From Meandrina meandrites (lineage: Eukaryota > Cnidaria > Anthozoa > Scleractinia > Meandrinidae): a DNA stretch of 64,000 nucleotides. A program made the translations under genes and the position numbers. The notes under the pieces are model-generated. The model worked only from the letters and a program-made list of their open reading frames with translations. It made no database searches and was not told where the DNA came from. The stretch is from the NCBI GenBank assembly GCA_963693305.1, contig OY855916.1, forward strand, positions 6,327,001-6,391,000, in the 5' to 3' direction. The first letter of the stretch is position 1, and each line of letters begins with the position of its first letter. Positions 25,301-35,197 of this stretch are shown here, piece by piece.

Positions 25301-28300
25301 ACCAAAAAAAATGGTCTGTTAAAACTGAACTATCCGTTCAAGCATTAACAAAGCGATTTTATAAAGATTTGAGCTGTTAGTTAGCTGTTATTTGGGTCGT
25401 CATACAACGCTTCTCCTCCGTAGAATAGGGTGTCATTTTTCGGGTTTGGGCCTTAAAAAGGGTATCAATTTCCTTTTTGTTATCCTAACATAGGGTCTTG
25501 GGTTTAAGAATCTTCGCGGCACACCCCTATCTGAAATTTATGGGAGTACCCCCCCCCCCCCCTTCCCCTGGGGGCACACTAAGCGACATATAGATCTAGT
25601 ATAGATCTAGTGAGGTTAAAAGACGCTTACAAAGAAGTTCAGTCATCTAGCAGGATTTCTACTAATCAGTATTAGAAACATAAATTTAAACTAAGTTTTT
25701 TTTGTTATAAATCGTGGGAGGAACTATCGTGTCCGCTGAGTAAGCTTTGGTTGTTGTTGCTTCTCTCAGACATGGCCCTGAAATCAACTAGACACAGAAA
25801 AGAACTCAAACAAAAAGAAGCAATGGAACAAGAGGAATCACATTCAAGAACAAGTAGGACCTTGCAGCTTTATTATTTAGTGACTTTTAGGCTAATAAAT
25901 TTTGTATCCTTTTATGTCACACAACGTTTATTCCCATTCTGCACTCAGTTCATGTAGGAAGACAATAGTGAGAAACCTGATGACATATTATACCTCGCAA
26001 AACTCTGCTCATGTAGTAAATACTAAACAGCACTCGGGTTAGACGCCATTAGCCTAAATAGCACTCTGGTTAGCCTAAATAACACTCTGGCTAACCTAAT
26101 TAGCACTGGGTAGCCTTAATAGCACTCTGGTTAGTCTAGATAGCACTCCGGTTAGCCTAAATAGCACTCTGGTTAGTCTAGATAGCACTCTGGTTAGCCT
26201 AAATAGCACTGTGGGTAGCCTAAAATAACACTCTGGCACCGGGTAGCTTTAATAGCACTCTGGTTAGTCTAGCGACTAGATAGCAATCCGGTTAACCGTA
26301 AATAAACATTACTCCGGTTAGCCTAGGTAGCACACTGGTAACCTTAAAAAGCACTCCAATTAGCCTAAAAAAAGCACTCCGGTTAGCCTAAATTAGGACG
26401 AATTTGTACATTGGCATTAGGGCTTCAATGGTTGATGCATCATCAGATTCTCCCAAGTAGTACTATAAGAAATGTATGGGGATCAGTAAAGGGAATTTGT
26501 TTGTGGAAATTTAACAATGTAAGGCCCACTGTATGGTTTCTTCCGAGGGCATTTTTCTGAAAACATTGTTCTCAAAATTCTAAAATTACTGTTGTGTAAC
26601 TCTAACTCACCGTGAGGTTAAATAAGTCATGACCTCTGTTCAGTGTTATAAATTATTGCTAAAGAAGCAGTGAAATAACAGTTTCATTTTATTTTTTGTA
26701 GGTATTGCAGCCAGCAGTAGAGGAGACACTGGTCTTAGAAACGAGGAATGGTGGGAAATGTTTAAAAATGTAGGTGAACGGACGGATAAGCAAACGAATA
26801 AACGAACGACCCACCAGCCTCCCGGCCGGCTGACTGGCCAACCAACTGGCCGACTGGCCAACTGGCAGACCAACCCACTGACCAACCGACCAACCGATGT
26901 TCTGAAAACCAATAATTTCCAAGTTGCTTTTTGCTTCCTCTTAAAAAAAAAATTGATAAGTCATCCTACTCATTTACGAGAAAGTGACAATTTATTTCTC
27001 TCGCGGGCTAAGTTGCATAGAAAAAAAGCCACCATTTTGTTTATGTGCGTGCGCTAATTACGCGTAAAATTCAGCGCAGTAAAGATGCGCCATGCAATTT
27101 AGGAGAGTGACCTTTACTTGGAGGCACAGTGGCCAAATGGTTAGTAGGATTGGACTCCGGATCGAGCGGTTTGGGTTCGAGACCTTGCTGTAGTCAATGT
27201 GTTGTGTTCTTGGGCAGGACTCTTTACGCTCATAGTGCCTCTCTCCACCCAGGTGTATAAATGGGTAACGGCGAAATAATGCTGGGGGGTGACCCTGCGA
27301 TAGACTAGCATGCCATTGAGGAGGGGGAGGGGGGAATAGAAATACTCCTAGTCTCTCAAGGCTACAGAAACAGGGATAATCTCTTGGCTGGACGCAGGCG
27401 CTTTTTGGGCTTGACTTCCAATTTGTATTTTCTTGCAGGTTGTGTCGAACTTAAGTCGTTTAAAGCGGCACTCTGAGGCACAGCATATGATGCTATGTGC
27501 GCTCAGTTCGGATCGCTTTTCCGACTCCTACCAAACAGAGCTCGTCTTCATGAGTATTGTGGCCTTGTATCTCAACAAAGAGTACAAATTAGCGTTCGAT
27601 GCTGTGAAAATTCTCATCGCAAGAGACAGGCAAAACCCCGTGTTGTGGAATATCATGTCCAGGATAACTGCCAAGTCAGGGGATTCGAGGCATCAGCGAT
27701 ACATTTTGCGGCTCTTGATAAAGAATCCTGATGAATTTCCATTGGTGGTTTACAGCGGTCATAATGCTTTGGTTAGCGGTAGTTACAGATTCGCAATAGG
27801 TATGTTTCACTGTCTGTCACAGATAAATATTTCAACTTGGAGGCTTTACAGCTAGCGTGTAACGTTAGAAACCCTATTGTAATAACCAGGGATATCTCAT
27901 CGATTATCAGTGACATCAATAATTAATCGATGGTTAATCAATAAGTAATTGATGGGTAATCAATAAGTAATCGACTGTTTAGTCACTGATAGTCAATGAG
28001 TAATCGATGACTTATCCAAGACAAGATATTTTGTGCCCTTTTGATTACTCATTAGTCATTTGTGTCAGTGACTACTAGTTGAAGTTCCTTCATGTCACGT
28101 TTGACTTGTTTTCTTCTGTTGATGAGATCATTAAAATGTCATTTGCTGCCTCGCGATGATAATCAAATGATGACTAATCAATGCAATCGATGACTAATCG
28201 ATGCCATCAATAGCCTCCTTCGCAGACGTTCTTTTGGCTCGTCACGCAGGGAGGAATGTGTGACGAGCCAAAAGAACGTCTGCGAAGGAGGCCATGCCAT

Positions 28301-30935
28301 CAATGGCTGAAAATTTTGTGGCCCATCGATTAGTCATCGATTACTCATTGATTATCCGCATTATCAATGACTATTCAACTGATCGATTACTGGTCGATTT
28401 CATTGATGAGATTTCCCACGTAATTACCAATTAGACTGCGAGCTTGAGGCTCAAGCCCCGAGCCAGCTATCAAAGCCGATGAAAACCAACAGCGAGCCGT
28501 CTAATTGTTTTAGTATAACCTAGAGGCTGTTCTATCAATAAAACTGATTTATTGACGGTTTTATTTATTACTTTTCGTCCTCAATACCGGTAACATTGCC
28601 GTGCGCACTCCAAGACCCTACCATTGATCGATAGTATCTGCCCGTGTAGCCAATCAGATTGCGAGTTTTCCAAAAGGATGCACTGTGTTATAGTAATTTG
28701 ATTTGCTATTAGTCCCTGGCGTAAGTTGGTCCATATTCGCATTATTATTTTTTGGGAACTATGGTCTTACCCAAGAGAGACCCCTGTGAATGTTTTGTTG
28801 TTGTTGTCTTTCTGGTTTTTTTTTTGTAGCCTGCGTAGCAAGCGTACCCTTCCAAGCGAAGTGCTATGTGTCGCGTGCGAGCGAAGATTCTGGTCACGCA
28901 AAAATTGGGGCGAGAGCAAGAATGGAAAAAGAGCAGGTAGGGGCCCACCCCCTCCCTGCTCCTTTCCCCTTTTTGCTCTCGCCCCAATTTTCGCGCGACC
29001 AGAATCTTCGCTCGCACGCGACACATAGCACTTCGCTTGCACGGGTACACTTGCTACGCAGGCTAGTTTTTTTTTCTCTTGTTTTCTTTTGTGAGCTTTC
29101 TTTGAAGCTAGTGGATAATCATCTTGTATGTTTTTTGTCTTTCTATTTTGTTTCGTTTATATTCAGGTGAATACGTTCGAGCTTTCCGCCAGACTCCAAA
29201 CGATCCACTCATCACGCTATGCTTGGGCCTGCAGTACATTCACTTGGCGTGTCAGAAGTTTCCTCGGAACAGACATTCTTGTGTTGTCGAGGTATCTTGT
29301 CTCGTTGAATACAAACAAAATCAGCAATGGAATATTTGTGCATCAAAATTCTCTTACCATGTTCCTATCTTTTTTTTTTTGGCAGGGAATCGTCTTTTTA
29401 TTTCAATATCTTGGCATCCGCGGTGAATGTCAGGAAGCATATTACAACATTGGACGTGCCTTCCATCAACTGGGTTAGTGTAGACAGTAGCTGTTTGAAC
29501 ATGCTAAAGAATAATAACACAGAGTTATATAAACAAACAAACATTGTAAATAAACAGAAGCTTGTTTATATTGGCCGCCAATGGCCTAGAGGAAATGTAC
29601 AAGTTTGTATTTTTGCACGTGAAGAAGTTGTTTTTCCTCTCAGAAGGCCTTTATCTGTAGCTTTACTTTTGCGGCAGGTCTTTAACTTAGGAAAATTCTT
29701 CTAAAATTCAGAGTGGTTAAACGTACCTTGTTTCCACATGTCGAAAGAGAAAGAAAACATGCAAATTCGCGTTTATTATGTCGTGATATCTCACAAGTAT
29801 TCGACACGAGCTGTAGCTCAATACTTCTATCCAAACCACCTTTCGGTCTTGTCAGCAACAGCAGACTACTCTCGCCTCCTAAAATGCTAATCGCCTCAAA
29901 GCACAGTTAATTTAGTCTTTCCATTTCTATTACAGGGCTCCTTCAATTCGCCATTCATTATTACAACAAAGCGTTGGAATTTCCTTTACACGAGGCTTCG
30001 AAGACTGGCGGAGACAAAACGGCCAAGGTAGGTTTAATGTTCGTTACTACAGGAACTCCTCTTTTGAAAACGTGTAAGTAGACACATAGGACTAAAAAAA
30101 TATGGCAGCAAAAGAGAGATGTGTTAAGAAAGAAAACTCCCGCTTGGAACAGACACCATTTGTTGGACTGAAGAAAAAATACACAATACCGGATATCTTA
30201 GGGTATACACTGATTCCTCGTGTTTGACAGGCATTTGCAAAGAGTGTTGAAACACTCTTGGTTAAGATTGTCAATTGAGACAATAAACGGTGATATGTTG
30301 AGTTCCCAGTCCCCCCCCCCCCTTAATTAATCTTGTCTGAACTTTTAGGATTGCATTGAAACCCATAGCAATGCTTTGAAAGGTCGAGGGATGATTAGAA
30401 TGAAAATTATTTTGTGTATTTTTCCAAGAGGGCATGTTCATTTATGAAAATGTCAGCCTATGGGAGAGTGCCTCAGCTATTTTACTAGTGGTAGTGGTAG
30501 AAGCTATTGTTCTGTGGCTGCAGTATAAGCAGTTAGATGTTCTGATATTGTTGGATAAGGACAGAAAACCGTAGGCCCCATCTCCTTTATCTTCACTATT
30601 ATGGTCAGTAGCTGGGATGTTAAAGAACCTACCCACTCATCGTAAAGAGTAGGGCACGAAGTTCCCGGTGTTGCGGACTAGTCTTTGCCCGTTGTGCTGT
30701 CGAAAAGGTCGGAGATATCAGCTCTGTTGAAAGCTACTCTGCAGTCCGAGGGTAAATAAAGCATTAGCTTCGTAGTGTTTCGCTAATCCTTTCCTTTACT
30801 ATCCTTTGTTTTGTTTAGTTTTCAGAGAAGCACGATCTTCACAGAGAGACAGCATTCAACTTGTCATTAATTTATCGAGCAAGTGGAAACGAAATCATGG
30901 CTAGAGAACTGTTGATGACTCACTGCTGGATATAA
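11175..30935 (+). CDS. GTF3C3: General transcription factor IIIC subunit 3 (TFIIIC102)
   Basis: TPR scaffold of the tau-A half of TFIIIC; by family it links B-box/A-box recognition to TFIIIB recruitment at tRNA and other Pol III genes in the nucleus. 21 coding exons: 11175-11400, 12552-12956, 13598-13674, 15002-15119, 15533-15642, 16064-16120, 18473-18560, 18953-19011, 19724-19960, 20452-20536, 22289-22350, 22990-23167, 23778-23887, 24807-24936, 25770-25853, 26702-26769, 27439-27799, 29167-29291, 29386-29473, 29936-30027, 30819-30935. All are GT-AG with consistent phases; 2877 nt, 958 aa (human 886). Seen: acidic N-terminus (1-170), a basic patch QKRRRAGRRK, then TPRs from about residue 185 (e.g. 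ILWARGEIEEA, KALECYEAALK), a low-complexity linker in exon 9, a TPR pair in exon 12 (GRLEEAALAYARVVNLAP), an acidic linker in exon 13, and C-terminal TPRs (NLSLIYRASGN near the end). ATG 11175 is the only start in frame with exon 1. Poly(A) signal AATAAA at about 31017. Confidence 0.93.
11665..11800. repeat. Relative of the 6011-6205 MITE
   Basis: Begins GTGTGGTTCCAGAAAATATC then CCATACCCCCC, matching the inverse complement of the right end of 6011-6205. The other end is degenerate. In intron 1 of GTF3C3. Confidence 0.5.
11846..12122. mobile_element. MITE with TAGAGCGGTTTTCA ends
   Basis: TIRs TAGAGCGGTTTTCA and TGAAAACCGCTCTA, with further flanking TA on both sides consistent with a TA target site. 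Interior contains CCAATCA / TGATTGG words typical of this family. A degenerate inverse-orientation relative lies at about 39520-39670. Intron 1 of GTF3C3. Confidence 0.75.
13167..13239 (-). tRNA. tRNA-like gene, apparent anticodon GGT (Thr)
   Basis: Seven-base acceptor stem GGCTTCA/TGAAGCC, four-base D stem GCTC/GAGC and five-base T stem ACGGG/CCCGT all close; box A (TAGCTCAGTTGG) and box B (GGGTTCGAATCC) are near consensus. The anticodon arm is irregular: with standard spacing the loop is CCGGTAT, giving anticodon GGT, C instead of the invariant U at position 33, and an A-C mismatch at 31-39. GGT anticodons are not normal in eukaryotic tRNA-Thr. Hence a Pol III-competent tRNA-like sequence, probably not a decoding tRNA. 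Followed by an 11-base T run on its own strand. Confidence 0.6.
13265..13337 (+). tRNA. tRNA-like gene, mirror copy of the preceding one
   Basis: Sequence identical to the minus-strand copy at 13167-13239, in divergent orientation with 25 bp between the two 5' ends. The same irregular anticodon arm (GGT, C33) is present. Followed at 13341-13350 by a run of ten T, a strong Pol III terminator. Confidence 0.6.
13720..13960. repeat. Interspersed repeat (GTCAGGAAAA family), copy 1
   Basis: Shares with 61385-61625 the words ATTCTTGAAGG, AGGGAAAAGTCAG, TTGACATTTTGAAGAAA, AAAATTGAAATTA, TGATCTCAG/AGATCTCAG and ATCTGAC in the same order. Unclassified; in intron 3 of GTF3C3. Confidence 0.6.
14346..14463. 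repeat. Fold-back MITE (TATCCACTGG type)
   Basis: Inverted arms: GTTCAAATTGAATAGCACTG ... and, from the other side, GTTCAAAGGTTGGATAATGC; inner parts CTGATAAATC / CGATTTATCTG also pair. 118 bp, no coding capacity; intron 3 of GTF3C3. Confidence 0.6.
14542..14949. repeat. MITE with AGGCCCAGTTCAG ends
   Basis: Terminal inverted repeats AGGCCCAGTTCAGGCACTGA and, reversed, AGGCCCAGTTCAGACACCAA, each followed by ACTTTTCATGAG. Several internal repeats of the AACTTTTCATGAGC word. Intron 3 of GTF3C3. Confidence 0.75.
15390..15475. repeat. Interspersed repeat shared with 24435-24525
   Basis: The two stretches share CTCGGAACGAGTTA, TTCATTGGTTC, ACAATGCCCCTA and CTGAATAACA in order and at the same spacing. 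Relatives of the same repeat in the opposite sense occur at 22670-22835 and 43305-43480. Unclassified. Confidence 0.55.
16837..17835. repeat. Repeat-derived block with TTCCGCATAA words
   Basis: The block begins with GGATGCGGTGGTGCGGAT and ends with CCGCACCCTATCAG; multiple TTCCGCAT(A/C) words occur near both sides (16864-16910 and 17728-17820). Looks like a decayed DNA element of about 1 kb; no TIR or TSD could be defined. In intron 6 of GTF3C3. Confidence 0.35.
18034..18084. repeat. Perfect small hairpin
   Basis: Arms GTCTTGAAAATGCTGCCC and GGGCAGCATTTTCAAGAC (18 bp, perfect) separated by a 15-base GC-rich loop. Probably the end of a MITE. Intron 6 of GTF3C3. Confidence 0.7.
20050..20140 (+). 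other. Partial upstream duplicate of the GTF3C3 exon 10 acceptor region
   Basis: This intron stretch resembles 20392-20466 (AGCTC-ACT-TTAGGC-TGGCTA, TTTAATGCAGTA, TATGATTCC-GGAAATTCTTAC). The second copy includes the real acceptor CCAG and first coding bases of exon 10; here the acceptor reads CCTG, so the duplicate exon cannot be used. Seen directly; origin by local duplication is inference. Confidence 0.65.
20576..20875. repeat. MITE-like repeat with GTGTCTGCC words
   Basis: Contains CAGTAAACTCTCTCTAAGCC at the left and repeated GTGTCTGCC(T/C)TAAAGAG words, with GAGAGAGTTGA near the right end as an imperfect inverse. Interpreted as a decayed fold-back element in intron 10 of GTF3C3. Confidence 0.45.
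21230..21884. mobile_element. MULE-type MITE, long form, 9-bp TSD
   Basis: Ends TAGACTGCATGCAGTCTG and, inversely, TAGACTACTTGTAGTCGG; a perfect 9-bp target duplication TGAATGTCT flanks it (21221-21229 and 21885-21893). Nine-base duplications are typical of Mutator-like elements. Inside, a second inverted pair (about 21357-21408 and 21695-21748; words GTCAGCCCAGCAACGGAGAA and inverse) shows a nested fold-back absent from the short copy at 55185-55407. Intron 10 of GTF3C3. Confidence 0.85.
22028..22090 (+). mobile_element. 5' fragment of a tRNA-derived SINE
   Basis: GGGAGGCACAGTGGCCTATT and the following GTGTTGGACTTTGCATTGA match the head of the longer SINE at 27120-27330 up to the anticodon region; the body is absent or diverged. 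Intron 10 of GTF3C3. Confidence 0.5.
25076..25575. mobile_element. G/C-tract-ended MITE, reverse copy of 49256-49729
   Basis: Starts in a long G run and ends in a C run; the interior (TATGTAGGTATGTGC, ATCCTTCGATAGGGTA, TTAACAAAGCGATTTTATA, CAACGCTTCTCCTCC, CTTCGCGGCACACCCCTAT) is the inverse complement of the element at 49256-49729. The ends are smeared into homopolymers, so no target duplication could be read. Intron 14 of GTF3C3. Confidence 0.75.
26030..26395. repeat. Minisatellite, about 22-bp unit
   Basis: About 16 imperfect tandem units of the form TTAGCCTAAATAGCACTCYG, with substitutions and occasional small insertions. In intron 15 of GTF3C3. Units look independently diverged rather than freshly amplified. 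Confidence 0.85.
26810..26900. repeat. Short CCAACTGGCCGA-type tandem repeat
   Basis: CCGGCCGGCTGACTGGCCAA is followed by several CCAAC(T/C)GGCC / CCAACCGA words with a 4-to-12-base periodicity. Simple-sequence expansion immediately after exon 16 of GTF3C3. Confidence 0.6.
27120..27330 (+). mobile_element. tRNA-derived SINE, nearly full length
   Basis: The head GGAGGCACAGTGGCCAAATG carries an A-box-like region and a B-box-like GGGTTCGAGACC; the body has TTCTTGGGCAGGACTC, TGCCTCTCTCCACCCAGGTG and GGGTAACGGCGAAATAATGC. This body is familiar from SINEs spread widely in marine invertebrates; the family name was not checked. Intron 16 of GTF3C3, 110 bp before exon 17. Confidence 0.75.
27879..28428. 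repeat. AATCGATGA-rich element with nested palindrome
   Basis: Many imperfect repeats of AATCGATGACTAATCGATG type fill 27895-28400; the ends (GTAATAACCAGGGATATCTC and the inverse of GAGATTTCCCACGTAATTAC) are imperfect inverted repeats. The centre is interrupted by a perfect hairpin with 32-bp arms, 28213-28244 and 28261-28292 (GCCTCCTTCGCAGACGTTCT and inverse), probably a second, inserted element. Intron 17 of GTF3C3. Confidence 0.7.
28428..28507. repeat. Small MITE with CAATTAGACTGCGAGC ends
   Basis: Left CAATTAGACTGCGAGCTTGA, right GCGAGCCGTCTAATTG, an imperfect inverted pair over 80 bp. A related single end occurs at about 43118 (CAATTAGACTACGAACTTGA). Intron 17 of GTF3C3. Confidence 0.55.
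28827..29065. mobile_element. Fold-back MITE (TAGCCTGCGTAGCAAGCG)
   Basis: Almost the whole 239 bp folds on itself: left TAGCCTGCGTAGCAAGCGTA and right, inverse, TAGCCTGCGTAGCAAGTGTA, with arms of roughly 100 bp containing ATGTGTCGCGTGCGAGCGAA and its inverse. Only about 40 bases at the centre do not pair. TA ends suggest a TA target site. It lies 100 bp upstream of GTF3C3 exon 18. Confidence 0.85.
29560..29920. repeat. Interspersed repeat related to 56240-56570
   Basis: Shares ACAAGTTTGTATTTTTGCAC, GTGAAG/GTGGAA, ACATGTC-GAAGAG-AAG, ATCTCA-(A/T)AGTATTC and ACCTTTCGGTCTTGTC in the same order with 56240-56570. The copy on the right is bounded by 31-bp inverted repeats; this one is not clearly bounded. 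Intron 19 of GTF3C3. Confidence 0.6.
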
Positions 30936-31016
30936 AACGTTAAATTCTCAAACAAATAGATGCATATTGTATATAATGTACATAGTCTATTAACAAGATA
31001 TATAATTATTATTTAT

Positions 31017-31022
31017 AATAAA
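31017..31022 (+). terminator. Poly(A) signal of GTF3C3
   Basis: AATAAA 82 bases after the GTF3C3 stop codon and the first canonical signal downstream, so it most likely sets the mRNA 3' end. Confidence 0.7.
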
Positions 31023-33212
31023 GGTCTATTTATACAATATTTGTTTCTCTGCGTTTTATTATTACAGTATTCCAAACTAACCTTTTCAATGTTTCTTTTT
31101 AGCGACAAACTTGAAAATGTCAAAGAGATATTTATTTCCTGACCAAATCTTAACTCAATCAACCAGTCAGTCAGTCAGTCAGTCAGTCAGTCAGTCAGTC
31201 ATATAGTGGTGAGGTTTGGGAACGAATTGTGCTTAACTCGATACCGACCACTTAGAGGTTGGGCTTATTAAATCCCATCGCTTGTGCCTGGGTGCCTTAC
31301 ATGTGCTTGCGTGATGATCTATTTTATGGCATAAGCTGATGTTGGCCATTTGGATGGCTGGCTCAGCTGTTGTGCCAAATATCTCGTCCTTATTCTGATG
31401 AGCACATGCGAGTATTGAATGCTGAGCTTCTGAGAATATGTTACACGACTAGGTACTTAACACTGTTGTTGTGTTGCTGCGGTGGTGGGGGGGGGGGGGG
31501 GGGGGGGGGGGAGGGTAGCCGTTATCTTTGTTCTTACTGTATTTGTATGCCTGCATGTGTAAAAGGATTTTTCTTGCATGTATATATTTTGAGATTGCAA
31601 AAAATGTTTCCTGTGATATTTACACGTAGCTGTAGTCGGAGCAATTAATCATACAATTTACCTTTGTTCTGCGGTGCAAAATGTTGTTTATTTCCTTGTA
31701 TTGCATGCAGTACTTAGGTGGAATAGTAAAAGGCCGATGGGTGGAAAAGAACACCACTACACATTGATCGGGAAAAGGACATGAAAACTAATGCTAAAAA
31801 ACTCTGTAAAGCCCCACCCCTCTCTTTTTGGCCTCCTTTGTAATGACTGTGCCCCTCCCCCCCCCCCACCCCCCCCCCCCCTCCTCCAATACCCTGCTCA
31901 AACTTCTTCCTTTGTTAAGGCTGGCGTTAACACAGGCAGCCCAACCCCCAGCTGTAGTTTTAACTGGGCATAAGGATTTAAGAGTAATGAACCCACACAT
32001 TCTTATGATATCCTCTCATGGTAAACACGAGAAAGCAAAATTGTTGCTTCTGCCTTTAGTCCCATCTCACATTGCTACGCTACTTATTGAGTGTAATATT
32101 ATTTTGGTTATTTAATTTTGTTTTAATTTTACTCAAAATATTACATAATGGCTTGCTATAGTCTGATTACATTACAATAATTTCGATACATTATTATAAT
32201 TACAATACGTTCATTGCATTCAGTACATTCCTAACTCATTTTATACTTAATTACAATAGTTAATTTTTAGTTTCAGTGATTTTAGTACAATAACACAAAC
32301 GCATTTACAATCGCCACTTACTACAATTCAAACTCCTAAAGCTACATAACAGCAGCCCTACTTACAGGGATACTAACTGGAAAAGCCAAAAAGCGCAAAC
32401 AAAACAATATACACTGAAAAATGCGGTTAAGGCAGTTTACCATTACATCGAAAATTGTAACATTATTAACTGTTTTCTTTTCGTCTTAAACACAAAAAAG
32501 AAACAGTAGCCAACAACTGTCTGTTGTAAAAAAGAACCCCAGTTTAATGCTCATAATATCGATCTTATGCTTAAGGAATTTTTTTATAGCATTGAGGGGT
32601 TTATTCCGGGCGCCAAAGCCAAAAAGAAACCTTCAGTTGTCCCAAGAGCCCGCGTTACCCTATCCAGAGGAAAGCTTGGTTCTTCATATATCCCTTATTA
32701 TCATGTATTTATGTTTAAATATCATCAACTGCCTTCATAATTCCGCCATTTTCTATCGTGTTTCCCCGTTTTCTTCCCAGTATTCTCTCTTCCCACAAGT
32801 TTCCCAGTGCTTATTTTCCCCGTTATTCCCGTGCACCTCCTCGCAGTATCCGCCACACTTCCTTTTGTTCTACCTGTGTACCTGTTCTCCTCTATTCCGG
32901 TGTATTCTGATTGATAGTCCGCCATAAAACTCCACTTTTCAGGCATTTTTATTTTTATTCTTAAACTTTTAGAAATATCCTTCTGGGAGCAAAATGAAAA
33001 GAGATAATTGAATAAACCATTTCGGTGGTCTTAATCTGCAGGATAGTGTAAGCCACCATGGCCTGTAAACCAATCAAAACACAATAATTGCAATAACCGT
33101 CGCAAGTTTTGAATAAAAATAAGAAGGAGTACTATACATAGCAACTTTGATCTTCACAGGGGAGTTTTTGCACAGTTTAATACCCGTTTATGGCATTTGG
33201 GGACAAATTTCC
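31023..33212. other. Intergenic region with simple repeats, no gene recognised
   Basis: Contains a (CAGT)n run at about 31163-31200, a poly-G run of about 27 bases at 31486-31512 and a poly-C-rich stretch at 31856-31882. Open reading stretches through these homopolymers are low complexity. Nothing conserved was recognised in 32100-33212. Confidence 0.5.
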
Positions 33213-34368
33213 TTAAAGGTCAAATGAACCAAAATTTCGACATTCTTTCTTTAGCGATTTTAAAGCAACCAAACGCTAGAAGAACTCATTATTAACTAAA
33301 CTTAAGAAGAAATTTTGCTTTCTGAGCCTTAAAGCGCGAACTATAGCAAAAACTACGAAGATTTCCGAAGACTTCACGAAAACGTTTCCAAAATGACCGC
33401 GCACTGGAATGGGAGGAATGGATCGAGCTTTGAATTTTGTGACGTAATAGTTTTATTTCACGGCTTTGCGATCGAAGAGACGATCGTCGTTTAAAGAGCG
33501 AATAATGTGAAGTTTGAGTCTAAGTAATTCAACTAAGTAATTCAACTAATTCTGAAAGAATCTAAGCTTTTTTTTTAACATGGTTGTTATATTTTTTACT
33601 ACATTGTAATCCAGTTTCAAAGATTAATAATTATCAAAGCACTGAGTAAAATTGTAAGCATTGTACGATATAGGAGGTTTTCAAACACTGGATGGCGTAT
33701 AAAAATCATCAGTCTGCTCAGCTTGGTATAGAACAATCAGTTTTGTTATATACCCCAAGCCAAATGCAGTTTTTTTGGATTTGCACGTAATTCTTATCAG
33801 GACGTGTGCGGCTTTCAACCCGGATCGGTATGCGCGAAGTTATCCTAGGATGTGGCCAAAAGCTAAGATTGAATTCACCGTTTCTTTTCTGTACTCGAGA
33901 GTTACACAAAACACAAAAATAAATTTGTACACAAAAAATTAACTTGAATGAAAGGGTATTTCTCAATGCAAATTCGAAACTGCAAAGCATCACGCAGGGT
34001 AAAACTTTCAATGAATAAATTCGTGTCGTTTTCAGCTGAAGGAAAATTCAGTGTTGAAATAAATACTGAGCGTTTACACACTGTCCCCGCGGACACTGTG
34101 AGTTCTGTTTGTATTAGCTATTTTTTGGTCCATATTTATTTAGCCGGTACATGTTATTTAGTGCTAGAAATTTATGGTTGTAAACCCAACATAAATACAA
34201 CCTTTGAAGCATAATTTTATACGCGTCAAAAAGCTCGTGCACGTGCATGGAAGCAAATTATTTGGCGAGGATATTGAACTAACGAATTCAAATTCTAATG
34301 CTTGATCATGACCAGCCAAACCAACAAAGTAAAAGTGCTAATAATCATAACAAATACTCTATCTAGCT

Positions 34369-34773
34369 CTAGGTAGAATAAGAAAGGTGCAAAATGCATA
34401 CCTCTATTAAACTTCCTTCGTTTAGCAAAAGCCGAACGGACAGTGGGGTCTTTGTGCTTCGGAAGACATTCTCCCCAGTGATTTCTTTTCCGAACAAAAC
34501 AAAAAAAATAGTCCGCGGCACAGCATCCTCTTTGAGGTGGAGTCTTAGCGGCTTGAAATCAGAACCCAGAAACCTACGTATTGCCAGATTTTCTCTGAAG
34601 TAGTCTTCGGTAAAATGAACCGCACAAACGCGAGAGTTCTTTCCTGGCTGAATTTCTTTTCTTTTCATTTTCAAAAGCCATTGTTTCCCGAGCTTTGAAT
34701 TTGCTGGAAACTTAAACGTACTTACTTTCGACTTAGAATAATTTAAGCAGTTTAGTGCTGCACAAAACACCAT
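34369..34773 (-). pseudogene. THAP-domain exon of a transposase remnant
   Basis: Open for 134 codons on the minus strand from an ATG at 34773. The first 85 or so residues form a THAP zinc-binding, DNA-binding domain: C-x4-C (CAALNC), a conserved FKFP segment, W at about 33, CAVHF for the distal C-x2-H pair, and the closing AVPRTIF box. After the box the frame runs into low-similarity sequence and stops. It reads inward from the right terminal inverted repeat of the TTAA element, the expected place for a transposase N-terminus, and the catalytic part is not found downstream. An independent host THAP gene exon is the alternative. Confidence 0.75.
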
Positions 34774-35077
34774 GATGTTCTATTCTTGTCAGCTTCATCA
34801 CAAAAGACTTTGAATTTCCCTTAATTTCACAGGGCACCAATACTGACGTCACAGTTTTATGTTCCGAAAATTTACCGACAATTTTCCCGAGCGCTCTACG
34901 ATTATGAAGGCCAAAACTAAGCATTTTTCAACTTGAAATTTCTCTGTTATACAAAGTCCAATTCCTTTGAAACTTCAGAATGTGTTTATTTGGTTCTTAA
35001 TCAACAAATTTTTAGCTATAAAAAATTGCGATAAAATATTTCGAAACATATTAAGAAAGTTAAAAGTTTGTTAAGAA

Positions 35078-35117
35078 CGACGACGTTTCGACGTTAGGCT
35101 AACGTCATTATCAAGTC
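35078..35117 (-). ncRNA. Hammerhead-like motif, inverted-arm copy
   Basis: The same 40-base motif as at 38326-38365, on the minus strand in the inverted arm, with the same core changes (U3, A8, extra U). Because the two arms are inverse copies, the motif lies near both outer ends and points outward from the element. Confidence 0.55.
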
Positions 35118-35197
35118 AAAATGAAAGTGAAAGTTGATAAAAATGTATAAATAGTAATTCAAAACAATGGTTCAATAGATGTGTTAAAATGTTGAAA

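Noticed and set aside
28726..29170. Several overlapping 90-126-codon frames on both strands
   Set aside because: They arise from the fold-back MITE at 28827-29065; the frames on the two strands mirror each other.
31370..32115. Frames with poly-Gly or poly-Pro tracts
   Set aside because: They are translations of poly-G and poly-C homopolymers in intergenic DNA.
33718..34011. 97-codon minus-strand frame downstream of the THAP exon, considered as the transposase core
   Set aside because: No DDE-type acidic motif or similarity to a transposase was visible.
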